Origin: PSRI01 sp041484195
GTDB lineage: Bacteria > Bacteroidota > Bacteroidia > Chitinophagales > Chitinophagaceae
NCBI GenBank assembly: GCA_041484195.1
Contig: JBGPHC010000009.1
Location: forward strand, 1 to 64,000
Direction of reading: 5' to 3'
DNA length: 64,000 bases
Part shown: piece after piece, positions 46,907 through 56,916 of the stretch
Layout: every line of letters begins with the position of its first letter
Numbering within the stretch: position 1 is the first letter of the stretch
Translations under genes and position numbers: made by a program
Notes under the pieces: model-generated
Seen by the model: only the letters and a program-made list of their open reading frames with translations
Told to the model about the DNA's origin: nothing
The model's database searches: none

Positions 46907-49042
46907 ATGTATAACAAAGAGGAGACTCAAAAATTGCAGCAGGAAACTGCCGCATTGCTGAAAGAGGTCAAGGACAAGTCCGGAGAGCTGGCCCCTTCAG
47001 AGATCAATAGGCTGAGAAAGGTGCTTCGCTTCCACGAAAACCGATATTATGTTTTGAATGATCCACTGATCGCCGATCCTGAATATGATACATTATATAA
47101 GGCGCTTGGAAGGATTGAACAAAAGCATCCTGAGCTGATCGCCCGCGATTCTCCCACACAAAGAGTGGCCAGGGAACTCATTAGGGATTTTCCCAAGGTG
47201 CAGCACCTGGTTCCCATGCTTTCCCTCGACAATTCATATAATGCCTCTGACCTGGTTGATTTCGACCGCAAGGCCAGGGAAATGAGTGGGATGGCCGAGA
47301 TTGAATATTGTGTGGAACCCAAATTTGACGGTGCCAGCATTTCTCTGATTTATGAAAATGACATGCTCACCCGCGGGGCTACCCGAGGGGATGGCGTGGT
47401 GGGAGATGATATCACAACCAATATCAGGCAAATTAGGTCTGTGCCCCTTTCGGCCAGGTTTTCGGATTACGGCATACAGCAGATAGAGATCAGGGGGGAA
47501 GTACTGATGAGTAAGAGCCATTTCGCGGAATACAACGATTACCTGGAAGAGCAGGGTTTGGAAAGATTTGCCAATCCACGCAATGCGGCTGCGGGTTCGC
47601 TGCGTATTAAAGACCCAAAGGAAGTGAGTCGCCGCAACCTGGAGGCATTCCTTTATCACGTCAGCTATTACACGAAGTTGGAAGGCGCCGGATCGCGGAA
47701 AAAAGGAAATGCCGTCAAAGAGGGCGCCGAATTGTTGAAAACCCATAGCGGCACTTTGAAAATGTTGTGGGAACTCGGTTTCCGTAGCCCTGAAAAAGAG
47801 AAAAAACTATTGAAGGGCATTAAACCCGTAGTTGAGTTTTGCGAATCATTCGAGAAGTCAAGGGACGATCTGCCCTATGAGATTGATGGGATGGTGATAA
47901 AAGTGAATTCCATTGAAATACAGGATAAGCTGGGTATGACTAGCCATCATCCGCGATGGGCGATCGCATTTAAATTCAAGGCGAGGCAGGGTACCAGCAA
48001 ACTCCGGGCCGTTGAGTACCAGGTAGGCAGAACGGGGGCCGTTACCCCTGTTGCAAAGATCGATCCTGTGCTGGTGGGAGGCGTAACGGTAACGAGCATC
48101 TCCTTACACAATGAGGATTATATCAGGGAAAAGAATCTTTTGTTGGGAGACACGATTCTGATTGAAAGGTCAGGGGATGTGATTCCACAGGTGGTGAAAT
48201 CCTTTCCGGAACTGAGAACGGGAAGCGAAAAAGCCATTCATTTCCCGCGAAATTGTCCGGTCTGTCATACACAACTCGTGAAACCGGAGGAAGAAGCCGT
48301 ATGGAGATGTCCAAATATCAATTGCGAGGCCCAGGTATTGGAAAGGATCATACATTTCACCAGCAAGGACGCTATGGATATCCGGGGCCTGGGCGATGCC
48401 AATGTCAGGAAATTCTATGAAATGGGATTCCTGAAAGATATCCCCGGCATTTATAGGTTACCGTTTGATAAGATCAAGGAATTGGAAGGGTTCGGAGCCA
48501 GGAGCGCCGCTAATTTCCAGACTGGTATTGAAGCTTCCAGGCACCAGCCTCTGCATAGGCTGGTTTATGCGCTGGGTATCCGTTATGTAGGCGAAACCAC
48601 AGCCAAAATCCTCGCCAATGCAGTAAATCATTTGCTTGATTTTAGAGACTATACGCTGGAACAATTGCAAGCCCTTGAAGATGTGGGGCCCAAGGTGGCC
48701 GGCAGTATCTACCAATTCTTTCACGACAGGAATAACATACAAATGCTTCAGCAGCTTGAGGAATTGGGCCTGAACCTCACGAATGAACATAAAGAGTTGC
48801 ATTCCGCGGGGAATCTCAAGGGTCAGACTTTCCTGTTTACGGGAACCCTTAGCCGTCTTAAGCGGAACGAGGCGGAAGAAATGGTGGAACAAAACGGGGG
48901 CAGCGTGCTTGGAACAGTGAGCAGCAAATTGAACTATCTTGTGGTGGGTGAGGATGCGGGGTCCAAACTGGAAAAGGCAAAAAAAATCTCTACGGTAAAG
49001 ATTATCACAGAAGATGAATTTCTCCGCATGATCCAGGGCTAA
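46907..49042 (+). CDS. ligA: NAD-dependent DNA ligase
   Basis: 711 residues. Adenylation domain with VEPKFDGASISLIYENDML (AMP-lysine K139) and GDGVVGDDITTNIRQI, OB fold with ARQGTSKLRAVEYQVGRTGA and HNEDYI, four-Cys zinc finger (CPVCHTQ ... CPNINC), helix-hairpin-helix repeats and a C-terminal BRCT domain (GQTFLFTGTLSRLKRNEAEE). It seals nicks in replication and repair using NAD. All domains are intact. Confidence 0.97.
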   Translation: MYNKEETQKLQQETAALLKEVKDKSGELAPSEINRLRKVLRFHENRYYVLNDPLIADPEYDTLYKALGRIEQKHPELIARDSPTQRVARELIRDFPKVQHLVPMLSLDNSYNASDLVDFDRKAREMSGMAEIEYCVEPKFDGASISLIYENDMLTRGATRGDGVVGDDITTNIRQIRSVPLSARFSDYGIQQIEIRGEVLMSKSHFAEYNDYLEEQGLERFANPRNAAAGSLRIKDPKEVSRRNLEAFLYHVSYYTKLEGAGSRKKGNAVKEGAELLKTHSGTLKMLWELGFRSPEKEKKLLKGIKPVVEFCESFEKSRDDLPYEIDGMVIKVNSIEIQDKLGMTSHHPRWAIAFKFKARQGTSKLRAVEYQVGRTGAVTPVAKIDPVLVGGVTVTSISLHNEDYIREKNLLLGDTILIERSGDVIPQVVKSFPELRTGSEKAIHFPRNCPVCHTQLVKPEEEAVWRCPNINCEAQVLERIIHFTSKDAMDIRGLGDANVRKFYEMGFLKDIPGIYRLPFDKIKELEGFGARSAANFQTGIEASRHQPLHRLVYALGIRYVGETTAKILANAVNHLLDFRDYTLEQLQALEDVGPKVAGSIYQFFHDRNNIQMLQQLEELGLNLTNEHKELHSAGNLKGQTFLFTGTLSRLKRNEAEEMVEQNGGSVLGTVSSKLNYLVVGEDAGSKLEKAKKISTVKIITEDEFLRMIQG

Positions 49043-49167
49043 CCCCCAAACCTGACCGAAAACCGGCCCCACGAAATCCGGATATCCTAATCCTGCGAAT
49101 AACCGTAGAAAAATAATATGTGAAGCAATAGGATTGTATTAAATTTATAGTTACTAAATCTTCAGCC

Positions 49168-49731
49168 ATGATAAAGAAAGTTCCCGGCGAAACATGGAAG
49201 CAACTTCAATTCTCAGGCTGGAAACAATTGCGCAAGAAATATGCGGTTTCCAACCAAGGCAGAGTGGCCAGTTATTCTGAAGATGTTTACCATGACGGAC
49301 AGTTGCTGGATGGCTCCCTCACGACGGGCTATCGCAGTCTCAACCTCCATCGTCCAAACAACAAAGGCACGATATACATTCATCGTGAAGTGGCCAGGCT
49401 GTTTCTCAAGAAGCCTACTCCAAAGCACCAGTATGTTGTGCATGTGAATCACAATAAGCTTGATAACAGGGCTTCCAACCTTAAATGGGCAACACTCAAG
49501 GAAGTGAGCGCTCATCAGCAAAAAAGCCCCGCAAAGATCGCCTACAAGAAGGTACAGGCTTCACGCACAGTGGGCCTCAAGCTCAAAGCCAACCAGGTCA
49601 AGGCCATCAAAAAAACCATTTCAGACCCCAAGCGAAAAATTACTTACAAGAAGCTTGCTGAAAAATATGGCGTGAGCGAAATGACCCTTTATCGCATCAA
49701 GAGCGGTGAAAATTGGGGAAGGGTGAGATAG
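49168..49731 (+). CDS. NUMOD4/HNH endonuclease-like protein with C-terminal HTH
   Basis: 187 residues. NUMOD4-like opening (ETWKQLQFSGWKQLRKKYAVSNQGRVAS broken here into GWKQLRKKYAVSNQGRVASY), then an HNH_3-type core (VVHVNHNKLDNRASNLKWAT: His, Asn, Asn, Trp). A basic linker leads to a helix-turn-helix, KLAEKYGVSEMTLYRIKSGE. This architecture is known from phage and intron homing endonucleases, yet here it stands alone between ligA and a DUF2461 gene, outside any mobile element I can see. It may be a domesticated DNA-binding or nicking protein. Confidence 0.75.
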   Translation: MIKKVPGETWKQLQFSGWKQLRKKYAVSNQGRVASYSEDVYHDGQLLDGSLTTGYRSLNLHRPNNKGTIYIHREVARLFLKKPTPKHQYVVHVNHNKLDNRASNLKWATLKEVSAHQQKSPAKIAYKKVQASRTVGLKLKANQVKAIKKTISDPKRKITYKKLAEKYGVSEMTLYRIKSGENWGRVR

Positions 49732-49877
49732 GGAGTTGCACGATTGGCCTCCATCATTCAGCATCACTCCATGGTTTCAGATCGTAATATAGAATCTCCA
49801 CGCACTGTGTGAGAACGAATTTTCAGTATCTGATTTCCAGCCAGGATAATTCAATATTCGCATTTTTAACCTGCACT

Positions 49878-50546
49878 ATGTTACAGGCATCTACCCTCAA
49901 CTTTCTGAAGGCCCTAAAGAAGAATAATAACAAAGTTTGGTTTGACGCGCACCGCAGTTCTTACGAAGGCGCCCGGAAGGATTTTGAAAATTTTTTACAG
50001 GAAGTACTTGACCGGCTTGGCAGGAAAGATGAAACAATCAAGGGTCTCAGACCAAAGGATTGTATTTTTCGGATCAACCGGGACATCCGCTTTTCCAAAG
50101 ACAAATCGCCATATAAGTCCAATTTCGGCGCCAGCATAGCAAGGGGTGGTAAGAAATCCATTTTTGCCGGTTACTATATTCACTGTGAACCCGGAGCGGC
50201 ATTTACGGGAGGTGGACTCTGGATGCCCATGCCCGCGGAGATTAAGAAAATCAGGCAGGAGATCGACTATAATTGGGATGAATTCAGGAAGATCATCGGC
50301 CTTCGGAAATTCAAGTCAGTGTATGGCGACTTGCACGAAGGAGAAGATGTCAGTCTGAAAAAATTGCCGCATGGATACCCGAAGGATCATCCCGCTGCCG
50401 ACTACCTGAAGCTAAGGAGCTGGCTGGCCCTCCGGAATTTTTCCGACAAAGAATTGAAATCAAAAGACCTGGTGAACAAAACCGCGGACACGTTTTTCAG
50501 TCTGAAACCACTTCTTGATTTTCTCAACCGGGCTCTGGAAGAATGA
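49878..50546 (+). CDS. DUF2461 (TIGR02453) family protein
   Basis: 222 residues from the ATG at 49,878 (MLQASTLNFLKALKKNNNKV); an earlier in-frame start adds 23 unlikely residues. Family signs: NNNKVWFDAHRSSYEGARKD, FRINRDIRFSKDKSPYKSNF, GGLWMPMPAEIKKIRQEIDY and GYPKDHPAADYLKLRSW. Widespread, cytosolic, function unknown. Confidence 0.88.
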   Translation: MLQASTLNFLKALKKNNNKVWFDAHRSSYEGARKDFENFLQEVLDRLGRKDETIKGLRPKDCIFRINRDIRFSKDKSPYKSNFGASIARGGKKSIFAGYYIHCEPGAAFTGGGLWMPMPAEIKKIRQEIDYNWDEFRKIIGLRKFKSVYGDLHEGEDVSLKKLPHGYPKDHPAADYLKLRSWLALRNFSDKELKSKDLVNKTADTFFSLKPLLDFLNRALEE

Positions 50547-50714
50547 TCATCAGGCATTGTATTATTAATGCAAAATCAATACGTAAAATTGATTCCTCCT
50601 TTCCCGGGATGAATATATATGCATACTAATCCATTGGCCTGAACCCTGTGGATTAGTCAGGAAGGAGAGAACATGCATGATTTATGGAATCAAAAAAACA
50701 TTGAACTTTACCGG

Positions 50715-51569
50715 ATGATCTCAAAACTGCTAAAATCTTCGCTGCTCTATGGGTTCTGCCTGCTGCTATGTTTTTCCTGCAAGAAGAAAGAGTCCCAGGC
50801 TCAGCAACAGCCCGCGCCTTCGCCAACGCCGAAACCGCCGGCGAGCTGGAATTTCGAAACCAGTCCTATATGGGCCGACGAATTCGACAGTGGCACGTCG
50901 CCCGATACTGCTCATTGGTCATTTGAAGTTGGAGGCAATGGCTGGGGAAATAATGAATTGGAATATTACACAGATGGCGCCAATGCCAAAGTAGATAGTG
51001 GTTCCCTGCGAATCATCGCTAAGAAAGAATCATTCGGAGGCAAAAATTATACTTCCACAAGGATGATCAGCAAGGGAAAGGGAGACTGGCTCTATGGGCG
51101 ATTCGAAATAAGGGCTATGGTTCCCAAAGGTAGAGGAACATGGCCGGCGATTTGGCTGCTCCCGACTGATGAAGAATACGGAGGCTGGCCTAACAGTGGC
51201 GAGATAGATATCATGGAGCACGTAGGCTTTGACCAGAACCGGATCCATTTCACAGTGCATAATGCCACTTATTTCGCGGGGAATGGCAAAGGGGCCGATA
51301 TGGTGGTACCCAGCGCTACGGATTCTTTTCATGTATATCGCTGCGACTGGACCCCATCGGGAATCCGCGGTTATATTGACGGCCATCTCTATTTTGAATA
51401 TGATAACAATGGAAAGGGCTCGCCTTATTGGCCTTATGACAAAAGATTTTTCATGATCCTGAATGTCGCGATCGGCGGCAGTTGGGGAGGACAGCAGGGT
51501 GTGGATGACAGCATCTTTCCCGTTGCCATGCAAATCGACTATGTGAGAATATACAAATGGATACCCTGA
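50715..51569 (+). CDS. Glycoside hydrolase family 16 lipoprotein
   Basis: 284 residues from the ATG at 50,715. Lipobox LCFSC, then a Pro-rich linker and a GH16 jelly-roll. The catalytic signature is SGEIDIMEHVG (nucleophile and acid/base Glu around Asp). Supporting motifs are WSFEVGGNGWGNNELEYYTD, TWPAIWLLP and the calcium/fold residues near the C-terminus. The GNNELEYYT motif favours a laminarinase-type beta-1,3(4)-glucanase. It should sit on the outer membrane and cut beta-glucans. No CBM or SusCD partner is near. Confidence 0.9.
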   Translation: MISKLLKSSLLYGFCLLLCFSCKKKESQAQQQPAPSPTPKPPASWNFETSPIWADEFDSGTSPDTAHWSFEVGGNGWGNNELEYYTDGANAKVDSGSLRIIAKKESFGGKNYTSTRMISKGKGDWLYGRFEIRAMVPKGRGTWPAIWLLPTDEEYGGWPNSGEIDIMEHVGFDQNRIHFTVHNATYFAGNGKGADMVVPSATDSFHVYRCDWTPSGIRGYIDGHLYFEYDNNGKGSPYWPYDKRFFMILNVAIGGSWGGQQGVDDSIFPVAMQIDYVRIYKWIP

Positions 51570-51712
51570 AAATTAACATAGATCAATTGTTTCTCCAATT
51601 TATCTCCCAGCACTCCAAGGCTGCAGCCTTACAGGGGCTATAAATAGGTTAAAAGTCCCTGTACATATCATTTCGGTCTGTCCCTAACGTTATCTAGACA
51701 AAATCCAATGAT

Positions 51713-52426
51713 ATGAAAGCAACTCGACTCCTAAGCCTTATAGCTATTATGCTTTTTTACCTGCTGGCCTCCTGCAGCAGGCCCAAATATTATACTTCGG
51801 CCTCTTTTGAACAGAAGACTTCGAAGCACAAACTGGTAGCCATCCTCCCGGCAGAGATCGTGCTTACGGGCAATCAGCCCAAGAATCTCACCAGGGCCGA
51901 CATTGAAATAATTGAAGAGGAAGAGAGCAAGGCATTCATGCAGTCTCTATACAATAGCATTTTGGAATATGCCAACACGCGCAAGTACTATACCCGTGTA
52001 AATCTTCAGGATTTTGCGAGCACCGTGAAGATTCTGGGGGATAATAATATCACCCTGAGGGATTCCTGGAACAAGAATGATGAAGAGCTGGCGCGTTTGC
52101 TGGGAGTGGACGCGGTGGTGCGCATGCGGATCCGCAAGACCCGATATATGAGTGATATGGCATCCTATGGAGTAGATCTCGCCAAGAGGATCAGTTATGA
52201 AACTGGTGTTTTTGGCGCGGCCAATCGGGTAGGCATTCCCGTTCCCTATATTTCCAACAGAACGAATGATATCAATGCCAGTTGCAGCCTTGTGAGCAAT
52301 GGAGAAACACTATGGAATGACTATTATAAAGGCGGCGCGAACTGGAATAATCCTGCCAACCAGATTATTGAAGGAGTCACGGAGATTTTTGGGAAGCATT
52401 TTCCTTATAAGGAGAGGAACAGATAG
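51713..52426 (+). CDS. Hypothetical lipoprotein
   Basis: 237 residues with lipobox LLASC. The core (LVAILPAEIVLTG, LGVDAVVRMRIRKTRYM) has the strand-helix-strand pattern of periplasmic proteins that assemble at the outer membrane (CsgG/GNA1162-like), but no family can be claimed. It has its own strong terminator at 52,474. Conserved in style with Chitinophagaceae chromosomal genes. Confidence 0.6.
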   Translation: MKATRLLSLIAIMLFYLLASCSRPKYYTSASFEQKTSKHKLVAILPAEIVLTGNQPKNLTRADIEIIEEEESKAFMQSLYNSILEYANTRKYYTRVNLQDFASTVKILGDNNITLRDSWNKNDEELARLLGVDAVVRMRIRKTRYMSDMASYGVDLAKRISYETGVFGAANRVGIPVPYISNRTNDINASCSLVSNGETLWNDYYKGGANWNNPANQIIEGVTEIFGKHFPYKERNR

Positions 52427-52473
52427 GACATTATAAAAATAGTTAAACAGGGGCCCTGACCTTAACCCAGGGA

Positions 52474-52508
52474 CAAGATCCTGACTCTAAGGTCAGGATC
52501 TTGGTTTT
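52474..52508 (+). terminator. Intrinsic terminator after the lipoprotein gene
   Basis: CAAGATCCTGAC (52,474-52,485), loop TCTAAG, GTCAGGATCTTG (52,492-52,503), then GTTTTTG. A perfect 12-bp stem 48 bases after the stop. Confidence 0.9.
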
Positions 52509-52710
52509 TGAGGGAGAGTTTGAAACACATAAGTAGTTATGTATATTTATGTACTGGTTCCAAGCCCTGAAGTCACAAGGTTTTCATTAGACAAACAGAA
52601 ATCCAAAACTCATTATACATTGGCCAAAGCTATATCTCCTGACTATTTCACGTTTTGCTGTTGTCTTTTTTTCTTGCAAGTCTCAGTCGCAGTCAAAAAC
52701 CACTCACATT

Positions 52711-53099
52711 ATGTCCCTTCGAACACTAATATTTTTTACACTCATTCTGCATTTAATAGTGGATTATTTGCCCAGGCTGATTTAGTAGGTGTGTGGAAGG
52801 GCAGTTCCATCTGCCAGATTAAGAATTCTCCTTGTCATGATGAACAGGTCGTATACCATATTTCAAAAAATAACAGAGACAGTTCATTTAATATGATCAT
52901 GAACAAGATCGTTGATAACAAGGAAGAAAATATGGGGACTCTGAAATTTTTATTTGATCCTCAACAGGGGACTTTAATTTCCATAGATACCACACGCAAG
53001 GCCCGCTGGGAATTCAAGATCAAAGACAAGTCAATGAATGGAACTTTAATCTACCAGGGTGAACTATACAGAATCATTGAAGTAAAAAAAGAAAACTGA
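52711..53099 (+). pseudogene. Small secreted protein, frameshifted in the signal peptide
   Basis: An ATG at 52,711 opens a signal peptide-like start (MSLRTLIFFTLILHL), but this frame stops soon after. One base earlier in phase, the sequence continues as NSGLFAQADLVGVWKGSSIC and about 100 more residues to 53,099. Adding a single A near 52,753 joins the two into a normal secreted protein of about 130 residues with a lipocalin-like VGVWKG start. The longer frame opening at 52,539 has an implausible N-terminus. Either a real frameshift or a sequencing slip. Confidence 0.5.
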
Positions 53100-53244
53100 A
53101 CAAGCATTCAAAAAAGGTGGCCAAGATGTTATTGCAACAAGCCATGAACTTCATCGTCAGTCCATTTAGCGCAAATACAATTTTGTACTGACTAGCAAAG
53201 AAATGAAGCCTCGCGACTAACTTTGTCAATTGATATAAACGACA

Positions 53245-53643
53245 GTGAAAAAGAATCTCACGCTCAACATCCTTCGTATAAGCTCTCTCGCAGTTGGGAC
53301 AATCGGGGCCCTGGGTTCACTTTGTTTCACGATACATGCCGGTCGGAATAATAAATCTGTTTTACTTGTTTTGCTTTTCGTTATCTGGGTACTCTCTCCA
53401 TTCGCTGCCCTCGTGGTAGCCAATGTGGTTTCTAAGCGTTGGTCGATTTTTGCCCGCAAGTCGCTTTACAGCCTGATGCTTATTCTCACCGTTCTATCCT
53501 TAGTCTGTTATAGTGGCGTTTTGAGTCCGGCGGGAACCAAGACCGCTTTTGTGTTTCTCGTTGTTCCCCTGATATCATGGCTGCTTATTGCGATATTTAT
53601 TCTGATCGCCAGGTCACTGTCACAAAAAAGCAAAAGAATCTAG
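53245..53643 (+). CDS. Small integral membrane protein, four helices
   Basis: 132 residues with four hydrophobic helices (about 10-30, 38-60, 72-93, 101-124) and short basic loops, with an inside-positive ending (RSLSQKSKRI). No family is recognised. Inner membrane. Confidence 0.5.
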   Translation: MKKNLTLNILRISSLAVGTIGALGSLCFTIHAGRNNKSVLLVLLFVIWVLSPFAALVVANVVSKRWSIFARKSLYSLMLILTVLSLVCYSGVLSPAGTKTAFVFLVVPLISWLLIAIFILIARSLSQKSKRI

Positions 53644-54012
53644 CCATTTACAAGGGCTAATTCATATTGAATACCCTGGAAAATAATGGATTGAACCTTG
53701 TTCATTTTGAAACCTATAGCATATGGGTTGAAAATGACTATCAATTCTTTGAAATCACCAGGAAAAGACCTTTCCAGGAGATCATATTAAGTAATAAAAG
53801 GACTTTTCTTCAAAAAGTTATCAGGAAAATAAAAGGGACTTATGTCAAAATAAAGCACAACTACCGGTAACATCAGTTTCTTGCCAAAGCGACTTTAGAA
53901 AAAGGCTCCCATTATAATTTTACTCAGATTTAATGCTGTTAACCAACAAGCCTGATTCCATTTCTTAATTTCAAGCAATGAAAATCTTTTATCACATTTA
54001 ATCATCCGGTTT

Positions 54013-54477
54013 ATGACTAAAGTAAACCCAATACCCGAAGGTGTTTCTGCAGTAATGCCAATGTTGGTTTGCATTGATGTTTCTGCTGAGATTGATTTTT
54101 GTATAATGACTTTTGATGCCCTAGAACTGGTGCGCCGTCCCGGACCGGATGGCAAACTGGCCCATGCAGCCTTGACGATCAACGGCGCGATGATCATGAT
54201 AGAAGGTGAATGGCCTACACTTCCAAGCCGTTCACCAAAAGCGGATGGAAGCTCGCCAGTAATAATTTATGTCTATGTAAAGGATGTGGACTCGACAATC
54301 GAGAAAGCGGTGGCCAAGGGTGCTAAAATATTGCTTCCGGCAAAAGATCAATTCTGGGGCGACAGGACGGGGAGGATCATGGATCCGGAAGGACATGTGT
54401 GGACGATCTCCAGCCGGATAGAAGAAACCAACTCCTCTGAAAGACAGGAGAGATGGTTCAAATTACTCGATTCATAG
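54013..54477 (+). CDS. VOC (PhnB/glyoxalase-like) protein
   Basis: 154 residues; VAVMPMLVC-type start, AHAALTINGAMIMIEGEW in the middle and GDRTGRIMDPEGHVWTISSR at the end, as in PhnB-like and bleomycin-resistance-like VOC proteins. Cytosolic. It may bind a metal or a small hydrophobic compound. Intact, single gene. Confidence 0.8.
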   Translation: MTKVNPIPEGVSAVMPMLVCIDVSAEIDFCIMTFDALELVRRPGPDGKLAHAALTINGAMIMIEGEWPTLPSRSPKADGSSPVIIYVYVKDVDSTIEKAVAKGAKILLPAKDQFWGDRTGRIMDPEGHVWTISSRIEETNSSERQERWFKLLDS

Positions 54478-54629
54478 TTGTGAGACGACCTCTTTTTATT
54501 CGATCAAAATGACTTAAAAATAGAAACTACGCCTAACATACTATAGTTGTTATAACGGCGGATTCACCCTTGGCCGGGTCGCACCAAAATGCCTGGCACG
54601 CTTTTCAATAAAAACCAAATATTCATTTT

Positions 54630-55067
54630 ATGCAATTCTCAAAATCAAAACAACCATTTACATTCCTCTGTTTCTCTCTGCTAATTCTTATCATTATCGC
54701 AGGCTGTCATTATTCCAAGACAGTAGTCAATAATCCAGATTTCGGGATAAATGAAAGCACTATATATTCCAATCATAAAGAGCTTACAAATTTCAAGTCC
54801 GCGGAACTCACCGGGACATCAAAAATAACTGGCAGCGAGGATACTGCTTCTGAATTAGAACTCCGTCTCATTAATTATCCTAACGCGCCAACCGATGATT
54901 CCTCCGTTACCCGTAGTTGCAAAGGAATTGCCAGAGTACTTAAGCATTCACTTAAAAATCCAAACCAGTTCAATAATTTCACTATTCTTTTTGTAATAAA
55001 GGAAGAAGGTGACATTGCCACAAAAACAACCTATAAAGGGCATGTATTTAATGCTTCAGAATTATGA
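54630..55067 (+). CDS. Hypothetical lipoprotein
   Basis: 145 residues with signal FLCFSLLILIIIAGCHYS (lipobox IIAGC). The mature part has no recognised domain; it is rich in N, S and T and seems beta-structured. Confidence 0.5.
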   Translation: MQFSKSKQPFTFLCFSLLILIIIAGCHYSKTVVNNPDFGINESTIYSNHKELTNFKSAELTGTSKITGSEDTASELELRLINYPNAPTDDSSVTRSCKGIARVLKHSLKNPNQFNNFTILFVIKEEGDIATKTTYKGHVFNASEL

Positions 55068-55216
55068 GTGGCTCGCAGTTCGGGTTTGAAATACCGGCGG
55101 ATGCTATAAAGCTAATCGACTTTAGCGTAGGCTCATCAGCAGACCAGACTTGAAACTATCTATTCAACAATATTCCATAGCTTCAGCCTTAGTTCAAATA
55201 TTACAAATACATTTCA

Positions 55217-55846
55217 ATGAAGAATCTTACGTATATCTTCATATTCTTCTTGCTGACTTCATGCAACATGAGACAAGCAAATCACGAAGCATCAATATTA
55301 AAAGATGAGTTACATGAGATTTACCGTTCAGACCAGCAATATCGGGAAGAGCTTTCAAAGCTGCCGCCCACGAGTATGAAGACAATCGAATTGTGGAAAA
55401 AACAAAACTACCTGGACTCTATCAACCTGACCAGTGTTACAAAAATTCTTGACTCGATGGGATTTCCCCATAGTCCATTATTTGATGATTCTGCACAGAC
55501 CGCAACATTTATGGTCATTCAACATGCCGACTTAAAACAGCAGGAAAAATATTTCGCGCTATTTCAAAAAGCGGCTGATCAAGATGAATTAAAACCATCA
55601 CTTGTTGCAAAAATGATAGACAGAATCAGGGTTGATAAGGGTCAAAAACAAATTTATGGTACTCAGGCAGTCCCTTTAAAAGATCCTAAAACCGGCTACA
55701 TGACCGACAAGTACGAATTAGCTCCAATAGAAGATGAGGAAAACGTCAATTCAAGAAGGTTGAAGGTGGGACTTCCAACCATTGAGGAGGGCGCAAAGGA
55801 ATTAGGTGTTGACTATACACCAATTACCAGGAAAAAGGGTAGCTGA
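55217..55846 (+). CDS. DUF6624 family lipoprotein
   Basis: 209 residues with lipobox FLLTSC. The C-terminal half shows the family motifs: FMVIQHADLKQQEKYFALFQ, then AKMIDRIRVDKGQKQIYGTQ. Function unknown; anchored in the envelope. Related genes are common in Bacteroidota accessory regions. Confidence 0.75.
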   Translation: MKNLTYIFIFFLLTSCNMRQANHEASILKDELHEIYRSDQQYREELSKLPPTSMKTIELWKKQNYLDSINLTSVTKILDSMGFPHSPLFDDSAQTATFMVIQHADLKQQEKYFALFQKAADQDELKPSLVAKMIDRIRVDKGQKQIYGTQAVPLKDPKTGYMTDKYELAPIEDEENVNSRRLKVGLPTIEEGAKELGVDYTPITRKKGS

Positions 55847-56010
55847 GATTGTATTTACTGAAGCTCATGGGGGAGGATCAATAATCATCAGCAAATAATT
55901 CAGCCCGATGCCTCGGGGTTCCGCGAAAAAAAAGACAGTCGACAAATAATATAAATTCGACAAAAAAATATAAAAGCACATGCTAAATGAACCCCTAAAA
56001 TCAAACATAT

Positions 56011-56361
56011 ATGAATATTGATACATTATGGTTTGAAATCGCCATTGTTTGTGGCCTCACAGCATTTGGCAGTATTTTTTTCGGGCATTTCGAAGAACAT
56101 ACACCCAAATTCAGGAGGGTATTGAAATTGATATTATTCAATGTTGTAGTCGTCCTATTGTCTAAATATTTGGGACGGGCCTGGTCCTTTGGCTTTTTGT
56201 CCATTTGCCTCTTGGGCGTCGCATATATACATGCCATTTGGTTGCCGGGAAAGGGTATAAATGGTTTGACCGGAGAACCTAAAGAAAAATATTACAAAAT
56301 GAGAGGATGGGAAAGGTTTCTGAATAAACCCAAGGAAGAGAATGCCGAGGGAAACCATTAA
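56011..56361 (+). CDS. Small membrane protein
   Basis: 116 residues with three hydrophobic helices (about 6-26, 38-54, 58-78) followed by a polar cytosolic tail (GWERFLNKPKEENAEGNH). No family recognised. It lies 54 bases before a VOC gene and could be co-transcribed. Confidence 0.55.
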   Translation: MNIDTLWFEIAIVCGLTAFGSIFFGHFEEHTPKFRRVLKLILFNVVVVLLSKYLGRAWSFGFLSICLLGVAYIHAIWLPGKGINGLTGEPKEKYYKMRGWERFLNKPKEENAEGNH

Positions 56362-56415
56362 CCAGAACTCCAACTCTAATCACAATGGTCTGACCTTCAA
56401 AAACAGAAATGTACT

Positions 56416-56838
56416 ATGAGACAGAAATTAAATTTGATAACTCTCGGTGTTGACAATTTTGAAAAATCACTGGCATTTTACGAAAAAGGACTTGGATGGA
56501 AAAAATCAGATAAGGGAACGGACGATTTGGCTTTGTTCCCATTGGGTGGAATTACTCTGGCCTTGTACACAAGGAAAGAACTCGCCGACGATACCACCCT
56601 GAAATATACTCCCACGGAATTCTCAGGATTAACACTTTCCTACAATGCAAAATCAGAAAAGGAAGTTGATGAAGTATTAGCGAAAGTTAAGCAACTCGGC
56701 GCCACGATCGTCAAGCCCGGGCAAAAAGTCTTTTGGGGAGGCTATAGCGGATATTTCAAAGACCTGGACGGACACCTGTTTGAGGTGGCTTATAATCCAT
56801 TTTGGGAACTCGACGAGAATGATAATTTAAAATTATAA
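56416..56838 (+). CDS. VOC family protein
   Basis: 140 residues: LNLITLGVDNFEKSLAFYEK, GLGWKKSDKGTDDLALFPLG and GGYSGYFKDLDGHLFEVAYN. A standard single-domain glyoxalase-fold protein, cytosolic, with a candidate metal Glu in FEVAYN. Function not predictable in detail. Confidence 0.82.
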   Translation: MRQKLNLITLGVDNFEKSLAFYEKGLGWKKSDKGTDDLALFPLGGITLALYTRKELADDTTLKYTPTEFSGLTLSYNAKSEKEVDEVLAKVKQLGATIVKPGQKVFWGGYSGYFKDLDGHLFEVAYNPFWELDENDNLKL

Positions 56839-56916
56839 TGGGAATATAATAATAATAGAAAAGTCTGTGAACTATAGCATTTGTATTCAGACGCTCAACT
56901 CACCTCTTCAAATCAT

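Noticed and set aside
53667..53870. 67-codon frame starting at TTG
   Set aside because: Protein-like in its second half, but without a start signal or family. It may be a remnant; evidence was too thin to call.
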